A DNA stretch of 64,000 bases, from positions 310,001 through 374,000 of the forward strand of contig VUYT01000020.1 of the NCBI GenBank assembly GCA_008802785.1. Reading direction: 5' to 3'. Numbering within the stretch: position 1 is the first letter of the stretch; every line of letters starts with the position of its first letter. Source of the stretch: Symmetrospora coprosmae (taxonomy: Eukaryota > Basidiomycota > Cystobasidiomycetes > Symmetrosporaceae). The notes beneath the pieces were generated by a model, which worked only from the letters and a program-made list of their open reading frames with translations, ran no database searches and was not told the origin of the DNA. Both the position numbers and the translations under genes were made by a program. Of this stretch, positions 43,498 to 55,853 are shown piece by piece.

Positions 43498-46400
43498 CTA
43501 CCACATCTGATTGCTGCCGCTGTACTGGTGGTGCTGCCCGGCAGTCCTCCGCACAAAGTTCGATGACGATCCGGCAGTCGTAGTGCCGGCGTTTGCGGCT
43601 GCATGTCTGGCGTGCGCCTGCCGATCGTACAGACCTGGCAGAGTGCTTTGTGGGGAAAACGCCGCTGCCGTGCCCGATGCTGCGGGTTGAGCGTAGGCTG
43701 CCGAGGCAGACCCGTGCTGGTAAGGGTGTTGACCGTAGTGATACTGCTGCTGGTATGCCTGCTCGTGTCCGGCTAGCGGTCCGCCGCCGGGGTACGCAAA
43801 AGGGTACGGCGAGGCGGCCTCCATGCGGACTGGGGTGGCTCGGTACTGGTATTGCTGCTGATACGGGTAGCCTGAAGATGCCTGCCTGCCCTTGTAGGAG
43901 CTCGACGCCGCCGAGGTAGGAACGGTCGAATAGGCCTGGTGGGGCGTGCCAGAGGAGGCAACCGATGGCGAGTACTGAGAAGCGTAGTGGTGCTGCCCGT
44001 TGGCCAGTTGCTGGCCGGGCACCTGCATCCAAAAGCTCTCACCACGAGTGCTGCGAGACAGAAAGTGTCATTTAGCCGATGCCAAATTGTCCATTTCTCC
44101 GGACGGCGAGACTTACTCCTGCCCGGGTACAGCAGAGTGCCCAGCGGCCGGTCCACCAGCTACCGTGCTCGTTGGCGACTGCGTCGCTGACGTGAAGCCA
44201 TGTGCATAGCCGCTGTGCGATCCATAAGCACCGCCCGCGTACATTGCCGAAGCCGATACCGGTTGCTGCTGCAAGTGAGCGTGCGAGACGGTGGGCGAAT
44301 AGCCAGTGGCTGGAGCAAACGGCAACGAGGCGTGCACGTTATACGGCGAGGGAACGGAGCCATCGTACGACGAGTAGGCAGACGGGTAGCCATAGCTGCT
44401 ATTCTGCCTCTGGACTCCCGCGGCTCCGGTGCTTGGCATCCGGGGGCGTCTTGGGTCGTTCAGCGGTAGGGGTGAAGGCGCCGAAACGATACGGTTCTTG
44501 TACGGCCCATCGAGCTTGTCGTCGCGCGTCTCGGCAGCGTCCCGATTCTTTCGATCGACATCACCTCGCGGCTTCGCATCGGCTGCGGTAGCTCCCGCCT
44601 CACTCTCTGCTTTCTGGCTGGTCTGGTTCGCAGCTTCCGTCTCCGAGATGGGCAGATCGAGGGCCGAGCTCGGCATCAGCGTGGGATAATCGTCCGCGAT
44701 GCCGCGCAGAGAGTTCTCCTGCGCAGTCTCGCCCGCCTTCTCCTTTGCAGCAGAAGCCGCGGCAGCCGTCTCTGGCGTCGGCTTGGACCAGACCGACATG
44801 CTGGGGTCGATTGCGGACAGCGAGAACGCTGACGGTGCCATGTGAGATGCGACTCGGTTGGCAGTCGCCCATGGTGATGCGGTCCGCGCCAGGAAGTGGT
44901 TGGGCGAGTCGAGACGTGGCGCAACGGTAAGCGGGGTCTGATGCAAACCAAAGAGAGATTGTCAGCAAAGCCGCACAAGAGGCGCATGCGACACGCCTGG
45001 TTCCAATATGAGGGACCCACCGAGCTGACAGCCTCGTTGAGCTTCTTGAGTTCCTGGAGGACGTGCTCTGGAATGGGATGCCTGACACTGGCCTCGAAGG
45101 TCGACATCGGGGCGGGCGATGAAGCCGACTTTACGCTGCGCGGAGACGGCGGGCCCGGCAAAAGAGGGTTCGCTCCGGGAGACAGTGACGGGAATGCTGG
45201 CAGCGTCTCCGATACTGCCCTCTTTCCCTCTTGCAAGGAAGCTGGAGTCGAAAGTCGACCGCTGCCGACGCCAATGGCAGCAGAGATGGCCGCATCGCTC
45301 GATGGCCGGGGCTGCTCGAGCCGGGGAGTGTCAGCCTTCGCAGGTCCGCTGGGCTCTTTTTGCGGGAGCGGTGCATATAGACTCCTGTCGACAGCATCTT
45401 GCGGGGTGATAGCATCGCTCTTGCGGATACCCGTTCCAATCTCACTGGGAACGAAGAACATGCTGTGCGCCTGAGCAGGCGTATCGCGCTCCGCCATGTC
45501 CGCCGCGCTGCTGTCGTACTTCGGCTCAAGAACTTTCGAGACATTCGTATCTGATATCGCGCCCTGCTGGGTTACTGAATGCCGCGCCAGTGACTTTGGC
45601 AGAGAGACGCGGATGGCTGATGGCGGACCTTCCAGCAGCGCGTCTTCCCTGAAACTGACGGTGGTGTAGTCCTCCGGCTCGGTGGGCGGCGAAGACATCA
45701 TGTCTGGCGGGTCTTTGACGGTGATTGACTCCTGTGTGATCATGACCTGTACTGGCTGGGCGGGGCCTGTCGGGCCTGTCCCGCTGATGCTGACCGATCG
45801 CCAGCGCTCAGCATCTGATCTAGACGCCTTGGCATGGCTGTCTGGCGGACCTCGGCGGTCCTCAACACGTGCGATGACTATAGTCCCGCTCTTAACGGCA
45901 GCTTCAGCCTCGGCTGCCGATACTTCCACGTCCGCTGAAGGGAGATGAAGGGCAGACACTTTGACGCGAGGCCGCTGGCCCGCCGGCAAGGCTGCATGTA
46001 AGTGCTCCTCGAGCATCATGTAGCGAGGCAGATTGAGGTGCTTTGGCTGTGTCCAGCTGTTCGAGTAGATCGGCGGCGGTTTAGCCGGGTCGTAGAAGCT
46101 TCGCTCCTGCCGGGGCGCGATGCTTTGCAGCGATTTCTTGATCTTTGGCAGGCGGAAATTGGGCTGGACCTTCCACGGATTCTTGGGCGTAGGAGGGCGC
46201 TCGGTCGAAGTGACGTCGAAGACTTCGGGCACAATGTGGATGCGAGGGAAAGGCGGCGGTGCTTGGGGCCGGGAGGCGGTTAGATGGGCGCCTGCTGATG
46301 CAGGAGAGCTCTGGTCTGCTCTGATTCCATCTCTCCGTGACTCCGGCTTCCTCGACGCCTGGGAAAGGTCGCTTCGAATGGCGCCCTGATCGGTCTTGAG

Positions 46401-49400
46401 GCCATCCTGCGCTGTCCGGACTGCCAGCATGATCTTGTCGATCGCAGACACGTCGACGGCTTCTGTATCGACGTGCGACGGTGGCGCCAGCGTCGGGGCA
46501 TAGGCGGCGTCGACCTTGACCCCGCCCGGCACGATGATCGTGGGCTGCGGGAAGGCGTGCGACAGGAGGATGGCCTCGTTGACCGTAAGTCCCGCCGCCT
46601 TTTGTGCCGATTTCCCCAGCTTTACCTGCGGCTGCGCTGCTTTTTGGGGCTGGACCTTGTCCGCGGATTTAGGTTGCGTGCTAGTCGTTGGCGCCTGCTC
46701 AAATGATGCGGGTCTTCGCGGCTGCAGAGGCGATACCGACTGCGAGGGAGGTGCGTTACTACCCTGCTGCTGCTGCGATGGCCGCACTGGCGAGATCCGC
46801 AACGGCGCTGCATCCGTCTCAAGTGGAACGGAGTCAGATTTGGCAACGACCGGCTCCATCGCTTCCACTGCAGTACGAGCTGCAGCAGGCGGAGCGGGGA
46901 CGGCTCTCCTCCATGATGCACTCGTGATGTCTGCTAATGCGCTGAAGGCAGCCGCGGACGGCGGAGCCTTGCCTGTAGATGCAGTGCCAACGGCAGGCTC
47001 TTTCTTGTTGACGTTCGCCGGTCCTGCCTTTATGCCCACCGCCTCGGCCGCTTTGACTGCATCTGGTTTGCGGGGAGGTGGGTCCTCTTTCACAGTCTCT
47101 TTCGCCACTGTAGGCTGCCACAGCTTTCTTTGCGGCTCGGTGATTGTGGCCGTGGCCTCCGACGCGCTCGAACGCCGCCAAGCAGCTGAGCGGTCCGGCA
47201 CTGGGCGTGCCAGAGCCGCTGAAGATTTGGAAGAAGCGTCTCTCTCGCTGAGCTGCGAGGGGTGTGGGCCAGTCTGCCGTGACGGGTTCGACGGGAGGGT
47301 GGGTGTCTGTGCTGATCCAGCGGGGAGCGGCGCCGTCTTTGCAGCAGAAGCGGTTGTACTAGCGTTCGCGCCTTGAGCGGCTGGTGCGGCCGCTGCCGCC
47401 AATCTCGCCTCCAACTCCGCCATCCTCTGCTTCGTACGTTCCTGCGCCGCTTTGCTTTCAAGCTCCTCCTGCTCTCTTCTCTTTCGCGCACGTTCTGCAA
47501 TGCCGGCCATCTGCCGCTTGTACTCTTCCTCCTGCTCAGCGACTGTCTTCGGTGCAGCTTGGCTCTGCTGCGGCGCGGACGTCGTCACAGGCAGCTCGAC
47601 CTGCGGCTCAGTTTGCACGGCGGGTGCGTTGCTCTGCTGGGTACCAGGAGCTACGAGCCCTGCTGCGGCAGTCGACTGCGACTGCGCTGTTTGCAAAGAC
47701 TGCGGAGCCACAGGCGGTAGCTTTGCCCAGGGCGACTTTGCTGGTGCTTGTTCTCGCTGCTGCTGGGTTGTAGCGGCGGTACCCTCCGTAGCGGACGGAG
47801 GTCCTAAAGCTGTCCGTGGCGTGGCAGCGGTGCCATTTACAGGCTTTTGCAGCTGCAGCGGCTGCTGCTGTTGACCACGAGGCTGTGTCCCTTCTGACGC
47901 GGAAGGACGACGTCCTGGCCCAGCTTGCCCCGGACGCTGCAGGACTGCCGGAGGCGACCCTTTTCGATCCTTGCCCCTTCCAGCACCGAACGCTGGTGAC
48001 TGCTTGCCTGCGTACGGCTCCAGCCGGCCCACCTTCTCGTTGTAGAGCGTTCTCGCACTAGCCTGTCCATCCCTCCCGCTGCCGCCATTGGCCTGGTTCT
48101 GCTGGCCGGCCGCTGCGCCTGGCGCGCCCGACGTGCCTGCCTGCGCAGGCTGAGACAAGGGCTGCTGCACCCCAAGAGCACGCCGCGGATCGCGAGTCTT
48201 CCTGTCGAAGTCGTCTTCGAAAATCTCTGCCTTCTTGAGCGCGCCGGGGATCGAGTAGTCGACTTCGACAACCTTCTGCGCCGGGGCAGCGGCAGTACCC
48301 GGCTTGCCACCCGCTGCGTTTTCCCCGCTCTTCTGGCTCTGCAGCAGCTCAGCGGCCACCTGAGCCTCGTACTGCGTCTGCAGCGCGGCTGCCTCGTGCT
48401 CCGCCTGCTGTGCTTCACGAAAGGCTGCCACTTCGGCGTCGGTCGGCGCGGCAGGATGGCCTTGTGGCACCTCGTACCGCATCCCGTCTGCGAACTCGAG
48501 AACGTCATCCATGTCATCTTCTCCGTCCTGTGTACGACATCGGCACATCAGCGCAGCTCGCGCAAGGCCGGCGACCATATTGCCAGTGTACCGCACCATT
48601 TCGTCCCAGTTCATCCCGCCCGTCTCGCTGTGCACGCCCGAGAAGCCCTTGAGGCCTTCCAGCACGCGCTGATTGTAGGCGGCCTGCGCAGCCGAAGCCA
48701 TTTGCTCGGCTCGCTCCTTTGCCGCAAATGCATTCTTGCGATTCTCCTCGGCTTGGAGCGGCCGTCGAGTAAGAAGAAATCAGCTCAGAGCCCTGTCGCC
48801 CTTGTGTCCAAAGCGACGGCCACCGTTCTCGCTTCCTCTCGCACTCACCCATGGCCGTCTCCTGGAAGCTCGGGAAGTCGCTCTGCATCCCTCTGCTCCC
48901 TGCCTCTCCCGGACCGCGCCCGCCCGCCCACGGAGCAAAGGGCATACTGCCGCGCCCCATGCCAGGCGCAGGTGCGAACGCTCCTCCTCTTGCGAATCCT
49001 CTCCCTCGGGCGAACGGCGCACCTCGGCCAGCTGGGCCAAAACTTGCTGCGTCGCTCACGGGCGCGGCTGGGACAAAGCCGCTGCGCCCAAAGGATGTGT
49101 TGGTGCCTGAGCCAGCCGTGGGCGATGTGGTGCTCGCAGGGCCGGTGAAGGGGCCGGCAGGCCGACCCCAGGTGCCACTGCCTGGCCCGCCACCGCCAAA
49201 GGACGAAAGCGACGAGCCGCTGCCGTAGGCGCCACCGCCGCTCAGTGAGGATAGCTTGCCGGTCAGCAGTCTGGTGGAGGAAGGTAGGCCAGCGTTGGCT
49301 AGCGTGGGAGAGGGAGTGGAGGACGAGCCTGGCAGGGGCGCTGCGGGGGATGCGGAAGACGGCGAGCGTGCTGGTGGTGCGATGCGCGCATCAGCTGTAT

Positions 49401-50473
49401 GTATAGGATGAGGATGAAGCCAGGCACGCTTCTGATCCACTCACCGCCTGCAATGCCCGCCTTGGCTAGTGACGGGTTTGCCGAAGGTGCGAGCTTGCCG
49501 TCGGACGCTCCGGACCTGACGAGACGATGGATCAGCTCCTGCTATGAGTCGAGCTGGGGGGAGAGAGAGGGAGGGTGACACACTTTTCGAGGAACTTCTT
49601 GTTCATGCTCAGGCTGCTTGTGAACTTCTTTGGCGGCGCTGCGGGTTTGGCGGGGGCTGTCGCGGCGGCCGACGACGACGAGGAGGGTCCTGCGGCACCG
49701 TTGGCCGAAGATGCGGACGACGTGGGCAGAGATGGGGACATGGACCGGGCTGCGCCGTCTGTCGTGGACGACAGCGGTGCTGCTGCTGCAGGAGAGGCGC
49801 CTGCATTAGGCGTCGCTGCCTCTGCCGCTCCCTCTGCGGCTCCACTCCCAGCTCCGGCTGCATCGGCGGATGTGCTGCTGCTCTCTGCCAGCCCCGGACC
49901 AGCAGGCGAAGCGGTGGCGGTTTTAGCTGCGTCCAGCGGTACCTCGCTTGAAGCGTCATCATTGCCTGCTGCAGCAGAAGGTGCTGCTGTGTTTGTCGAC
50001 GTGCCCTTGTCAGCCTCTGCCACAGTCTGTGTCCTGTCGCCGGCCTGGCCATGTGCCTCGGAGTCATGCAAGCTTGCGGAGGGGGATGTCGTGGCCTGAC
50101 CGGATGCCGGCTTTGATGGCGATGGCTGCTGCTCATCGCCTTCCTCTGCTCCTCCTCCTCCTCCGCCTGCTCCTGCTCCTGCTCCTCCTCTTGGTGGTGC
50201 TGCAGCATCCTGCTCTGCTGATTGCAGCCGTGTCGCCGTCCCCGAGCCCTCTGCTGCATGACCGGTCCCAGTCCCAGTCGAGGGCAACACCAACACCTCG
50301 TCTGCCGGGGCCTCTACCGTGACTGATCCTCCATCCGTGCTGGCCACGACCACCTGAGTGTGGCCCTGTTCTCCCGGTTCAGCGGTGGTGACGGTCCCCT
50401 CTTCCCTCTCCTCCCCGGTCAAAGCAGCAGCTGCGACGTGCTCATTGACGGTGCTGTCCTCATTGCTGCTCAT
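43498..50473 (-). CDS. 2180-aa low-complexity protein with WDEM/acidic motif, unknown function
   Basis: Exons (transcript order) 50473-49584, 49515-49445, 49394-48849, 48751-48597, 48527-45021, 44937-44117, 44050-43498. All junctions are GT-AG with matching phases. Recognisable conserved pieces: KKFTSSLSMNKKFLEKSGAS, then SRLLTGKLSSL-like STRLLTGKLSSLSG, a Gly/Phe/Arg-rich stretch (GRGAPFARGRGFARGG), a helix (AAYNQRVLEGLKGFSGVHSE), NWDEM joined by splicing to DGEDDMDDVLEFADGMRYEV, VDYSIPGALKKAEIFEDDFD, and near the end GESFWMQVPGQ. From memory, fungal proteins of unknown function share the FxGVH...WDEM...EFGDG order. The bulk is disordered Pro/Ala/Ser/Gln-rich sequence. The 69-nt intron 48528-48596 is in frame without stops. 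Role unknown; RGG-like and Gln-rich parts suggest RNA-granule or chromatin association, an inference only. Confidence 0.68.
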
Positions 50474-51181
50474 TGACTGGTTGGATGTTGCGCTCTGTCG
50501 GCCTGTTTCTTGTTGCGCGCAGGTATGGTGATGCGTCTTACGGGGTTGTCCTATACGGGTCGGCAGCGGAGAGACGCTGTAGCGTACTGCAGGCAAGGTC
50601 CGCACAGCTGAGGACGACGGGCAATGCGGCCAAGGCGAAGGCGAAGGTGAAGGCAACCGGCCATAACATCGATTTGCAACACGCGCACGCACACGCATAC
50701 GCATAGGCAAGGGACAGTGACAAAGAGAATGTAGATGCTACACAATTCTGCATGAAGGAGCTGTGGTAAGGTGGCATCTGAACGACGCCGCAGCATCCGG
50801 GCAGACTCAAAGTGCTTCCTGGGTTTTCGCGTCTCCGACCGCACTCGCTGCCGTATTCTCTGGAGGAGAACAGCGTCAACGTTGGAGAGACTGTTGTTCC
50901 AGTGTAGTATTGGACATAGGGGCTAGCGTGCCGCCCATGTCCACTGGAGCAAAACTGCGTCTACAATCCGGTGTGGTCGATGGGCAGAAGGGAGAGCTCG
51001 AGGGTGCGAGGACGGACGGACCGGGCGGGCCAGCAGGGCAGGCAGGGCAAGGGAAAAGGGGCAGGACATGCACCCTTTCATCCATCCATCCCCGAAGCAA
51101 GGCAGCACTACTCTTTGCAGCGATAATACAGAGGCACAGAGCTCGCTGTAACTGCACTGCGCTCGTAGAAGCAGCACCGAA
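50474..51181. promoter_or_regulatory. shared upstream region of the 2180-aa protein and choline kinase genes
   Basis: 708 bp between divergent starts. It contains alternating CA/CG-rich DNA near 50680-50705 (cgcacgcacacgcatacgcat). The frame of the minus gene is open upstream to about 50710 but with a very basic, unlikely sequence. No clear TATA box. Confidence 0.4.
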
Positions 51182-54120
51182 ATGACGTCGCCGGCGGCGT
51201 CCAACCCGACCTCAAAGAGGGAACGCTTCCGCAACCTGTTCAGCGGCGGGGGCACAGGCACGGGCGCGGGCACGGGCAGCACCAGTGGCAGCAATGGCAA
51301 CGGTAACGCCGCCGATGGGACAGCAGCGTCCACCACACCAGCAGCAGCAGCATCGTCGCCGAAGCCGCACTACCACCACAGCCACCTCCACCTCCACCAC
51401 AAGAGCCATCCCCCGAGAACGAGGTCAGTCTGGCCGTGATCCGAAGTGCCAAGCTCGGGGAGAGGCAGCGGGCGAGGAACGTCACACAGGGCTTGTTCGA
51501 CTGACGCATGCCAACGTCTCTATTGCCTCGTCCTCGGTCAAACACCTTGACGGCGACCCCAGTCAAACGCGTCCCCTCCCCGGAGGCCTCTCCCTCCGCT
51601 CCCCCTCGCTCCGAGCAACCCCTGAGGACAAGCTGCAGGACGACCTGCCAGACGATGTCGACATCGAGTTCCTCTCGCTCGACAGCCCAAAGTACGACGA
51701 GCCGGACACATACCTCGACGAAGATCTCGGCACCATTGACGAGCTCCGGCTCGACGAGGAGGACGACGACAATGATATCGACGGAGAGGGCAGCGGGAGG
51801 AGGGCCGACGGATCGGACAATGACGAGGACGACATGAAGGACTGGCCGGAGGAGGATGGCAGTGCACTCGTGGCAGATGAAGCGGTACACATTGAGGGAG
51901 TCCCCAGAAGCGAGATCAGGCTCTCCGCAAGGTGGGATCCATGCCTGGCTATCCAGAGGTGCCGCCCCCTCAACCGTGCTCACCCTCTCCTCCCCGTGCT
52001 TGCATTGCACAGACAGTACAAGCAGGATGACTTCTCCAAGTCCCTCCTCACGCTACTCAGAGACCAGCTCAAGGTTCCGGGATGGGCAGAGCTAGGGCCG
52101 GACACCCAGACGTCGCAGATGAACATACACAAGGTCTCTGGCTCGCTCACGAACGCAGTCTTTTTCATCTCGTATCCCGATCCAGCGTCAAGCAACGAGG
52201 CAGCGATGGAGCTGGGTGCGGCACCCTCAGCTACGAGTGGCGTGCATGTCGCCCCTGGTTCTCCTCCTCCGACCGTCCTTCTCCGCATCTACGGCCCTTC
52301 CTCCGGAAACCTCGTCTCGAGGAGAAAAGAGCTGCACGTCCTCTACACGCTCTCGGCATCATATGCCATTGGCCCAGCCATCTTCGGCACCTTCGCCAAC
52401 GGGCGTGTCGAGCAGTACTTTGAGAGCCGCGCGCTGTACAAGGAGGAGATGCGCGACCCGCGCACATCGCGATGGATCGCGAGGAGGATGCGCGAGCTGC
52501 ACCGCGTCGACCTGACGCTCATGGAGCTGCCGCCCGACCCGACGCGTGACCAGGGTACTGCAGGCGCACGCAAGGGCTCGGTCGACTTCACGCCCAACTC
52601 CACACCCGGTGCGACACCCGGTGCCACGCCAGTAGGCATTGCAGGCTTTGGTCGGCCAGGCATGCCGTCCAACGACTCGGGCAGCTCGTACCTCTCCACC
52701 TCGTCCGCTTCGTCCGTCTTCAGCATGTCGTCCTTGTCCTCGTCCAGCGGAGGCTCGACGATCGCCTCTCCGCGCCTCACCGCCCGCTCGTCCTCGCGCC
52801 CAGGCGTGTCGGAAGGAGCTGCGCCGCGCAAGAAGCGCTCGCACTCGAGCCTGGGCAGCCGGTCGAGCTTCAGCCTCGAGGGGGAGAAGTGGAAGCGGCC
52901 GCGCTCCATCATCTGGCAGAACGTGGACGACTGGTCCAAAGAGGCTAAGAAAGTCATGCGCAAAGCGAAGAAGCTCGACGAGCTCATTGCAAAAATGGAG
53001 GCGGATGGCGTCACTGTCAACTCGGGTGACGCTGGTGTGCCAACGGACTCGGACATCCTCCTCGAGGTCAATCCGCTCGTCTGCCCTACCTTCCTCAAAG
53101 AGGCCAGGAAGCGCCTTGATCTCGGCAGATTTAGAAAGGAGGTCAAGCACTACCGGAAGTTTATCGAGAAGTGGGAGGCCAACAATGGCAAGAGCAAGCG
53201 TGTCTTTGGTGGGTGCTGCGGCCATGGCTGCCGCTCTGATGTCTGTAAGCGCTGACTGCTGGTGGATCTGGCAGCCCACAACGATGCACAGAGTGGCAAT
53301 CTACTGCGCCTGACACCAGGCGGCAAGGACGAGATGGTTCCGGGCCTGCGTGCCCCGCATGAGATGATCATTGTCGTGTGAGTGGAGTTAGATTCCCCTT
53401 TGCACGTCGCCGAGCTAACATTGCTGGTGAGTTTGCAGGGATTTCGAGTACGCAGGCGTGAACCCTCGTGGACTGGACATTGCCAACCACTTCCTCGAGT
53501 GGCAGACAGACTACCATCACCCGACCTTCTCGCACTCGCTGTCGCGGCACGACCGGGGCCCGACGATCGAGGAGCGGCAGCGCTTCTACCGGGCGTACAT
53601 CCCGTGCGACGGCGGGTTCGACGTCGGTGTCGAGGCGCCCATGCAGCCGCTGTCGAGCGACGACTCGCGCGTGCAGCGCCTCGAGGACGAGGTCCGCCTC
53701 TGGACGGCCGCGAGCCACGCCATGTACACGGTCTGGAGCATTGTGCAGGCCACGGACGACATTGCGCACCGCATCGAAGGGTGGCTTGCGGATCCCAAGA
53801 GCGCACAGGAGGGCGAGGCGCTCGGTGCGCGCTTTCTGAAGAGGGACGCCGAGTCGTTGCACAGCAGGGACTCGACTGCGACAAAGAGCAATGGCAGGCC
53901 GCGCGTGCATCGCGGTAAGAGCGGAGACGAGATTGTCGAGTACCCGGCAGACGGCGAGACGGCACACGCTGAGGAGGCAGCGCATGCGGGCGAAGCGACA
54001 GAAGCAGGGGAGGAGCTCGAGGTGCCCATCATCGGGGACTTTGACTACATGGGCTATGCTCTCGAGCGGGTCAGAATGTTTAGGGAGGAGTTGCAGATCC
54101 TCGGCTTGTCGAAGAAGTAG
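51182..54120 (+). CDS. CKI1: choline kinase
   Basis: Exons 51182-51423, 51563-51931, 52013-53208, 53275-53377, 53439-54120; 863 aa. It phosphorylates choline (and often ethanolamine) with ATP, the first step of the CDP-choline (Kennedy) pathway. Motifs: VSGSLTNAVFFISY (nucleotide-binding loop), VLLRIYGPSSG, LSASYAIGPAIFGTFANGRVEQY, the catalytic HNDAQSGNLLRL (Brenner's motif, about residue 603, formed by splicing), and VVDFEYAGVNPRGLDIANHFLEW (choline-kinase motif). The enzyme is larger than the usual 450-600 aa because of a Ser/Gly/His-rich N-terminus, an acidic run (EEDDDNDIDGEGSG) and a Ser/Thr-rich insert of about 110 residues in the middle. The first intron (51424-51562) was fixed by phase; its acceptor is the least certain. 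Intron 2 is 81 nt and in frame. Confidence 0.92.
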
Positions 54121-54337
54121 AGTGCGGGAAAGGCGAGCGCAATATCAAGGGTGGCTCCCAGGAAAGCTGCAGTGCAATTCTATGGCCTTGTCGGATGTGG
54201 ACGCTCCACCTGCGCATCGCGGCTTGCCCGTGTCGGTGAGAGCCTGTTGCTTCCGGGTGGCTTCCGCTTGAGCGCGAGCTGCAGCTGCGGGCGCGTTCGC
54301 CTGCTTACTCGCTGGCAACGCATGGCCTCAGCAAGCC

Positions 54338-55853
54338 ATGGTGAACACCGGTCGAATATGGTGCGTGCATTCCCTTCTGAAGCAGTCTGCGGCATTCGCA
54401 TGCGAGCCCTCGCGCTGAAAGGAGGACCTCTGCCCGCTTTGGACGCGTCAGGCTCGGCGGGACCTTTTCGCTCATCGCATTCATTGCGTACTCCCCACAA
54501 CTCGCTGGGCTCATGGCCGGCGCTTCACGGTGGCAGCTCGTCCTCTTCAACGCGCTCGTCCTGCTCATCTGGTTCAATTACGCCATGGTCGTGCGGACCA
54601 GCCCGGGCTATGTGCCCGAAGGGTGGCATCCTGGGACCGAGACGTGGGAACTCCGCTTTTGCAAGAAGTGCGAGGTACCGAAACCGCCGCGAGCGCATCA
54701 TTGTCGGCACTGCAAGAGATGCGTGAGTGCGCGTGCGTGTTGACCTGACCATCCGGCAAGAGAGACTAAACAGAGGCCCGATACGTCCTGCGTCTCAGGT
54801 CCTCCGCTATGATCACCACTGCCCGTGCGCCCATGCTCACACTGCAATGCAGTCTCATGCTTTCGAGCAGCATCTCCTAGCTGACATCGTGCCTGTCTGA
54901 CGCCCGCTAGCTGGGTTGACAACTGCGTCGGGCACCGCAACTACCCTTACTTTCTCCGCTTCCTCCTCTACGTAGATCTGGCTTGCTCGATGCATCTCTA
55001 CCTGATCACCACACTCGCCTTCTCCGAATCGAGATTCATGTGGGAGCCGACGCCTCTCGAGATAAGCCTGCTGGTCGCAAATTACGTCTGCTGCATCCCC
55101 GTGGTCGTGGCGGTCGGGCTGTTCAGCCTCTACCACTTTTGGAATCTGTCCGCCAACGTGAGTAGCACGCCCAGAAGCTTCCTATTCATGCTGACACTGC
55201 GTAAGACAGACCACAACTATCGAGGGCTCGGAGCTCGATCGCGTCCGTAGAATGGTCAAGCGCGGAAAGATCAAGGAGGTCGGTCGGGTTATCCATGTCG
55301 CTCAGCATCTCGCCGCATCTTGCTGATGCTCTCGGCATGCAGACCAGGTTCCCCTTCAATGTGGGCATCCTGACCAATGTGACAAGCGTCTTGGGTCACA
55401 CGCCCTTCGAATGGCTATTCGGCGGAGGAGGCTTGAGCGACGGCCTCTCCTTCCCGCATCTGCCTGGCACAGGTTCGTGTCTGCACATCCAAATCGCCCG
55501 AGCGCAGCTCACAGTTGTGTCCTGCAGATCCGCTCCATTGGCCGCCACGAGACCCGTACGACAGCCTCAAGGAGGTCTGGAACCGGGAAGCTCAAGTGCA
55601 GCAATCAAGCTATCCGCCGTACCATCCTTCGTACTCTGCTCTCGAAGCAGCGGAGGATGAGGACGATGTCCCACTTGCCGAGATACGGAGCCGCTCGGTC
55701 AAGATCCGCAGAGGCAGCGAAGGCTTCGAGATACGGCCGCGAGGCCTGACGGACTCGGACGAGGACGAGGAAGCCGAGGAAGCGGGATCGGACTGGGAGG
55801 AGTTGTATGAGAAGCGCATGGCATTGTATGACTCGGCTAGTGATGATGACTAG
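54338..55853 (+). CDS. PFA4: DHHC palmitoyltransferase Pfa4
   Basis: Exons 54338-54360, 54452-54722, 54799-54824, 54911-55157, 55210-55278, 55343-55472, 55528-55853; 363 aa. Pfa4 is the ER protein that S-palmitoylates chitin synthase 3 and other substrates. TM segments: TFSLIAFIAYSPQ, LVLFNALVLLIWFNYAMV, YPYFLRFLLYVDLACSMHLYL and ISLLVANYVCCIPVVVAVGL. The zinc/DHHC domain reads CKKCEVPKPPRAHHCRHCKR, then VLRYDHHCPWVDNCVGHRN, assembled from three exons, one of 26 nt. TTIEGSELDRV and FPFNVGILTNVTSVLG follow, as in Pfa4, then an acidic tail (SDEDEEAEEAGSDWEE). The start in a 23-nt exon (MVNTGRIW) was chosen because it gives the family N-terminus ...W-LGGTF in phase. Confidence 0.9.
55850..55853. 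other. overlapping convergent stop codons (CTAG)
   Basis: The palindrome CTAG supplies the TAG stop of PFA4 (55851-55853, plus) and the TAG stop of USB1 (55850-55852, minus). Coding sequences overlap by 4 bp, so each 3' UTR lies wholly within the other gene. Confidence 0.85.

Noticed and set aside
48528-48596. Treating this stretch as coding because the frame is open
   Set aside because: It has good donor and acceptor sites and separates NWDEM from the acidic motif that follows it in the family as I remember it.
49532-50710. An upstream-extended start (about 50710) for the 2180-aa protein
   Set aside because: The added residues are an Arg-rich reading of CA/CG-repetitive DNA; the ATG at 50473 is followed at once by an acidic sequence typical of the gene.
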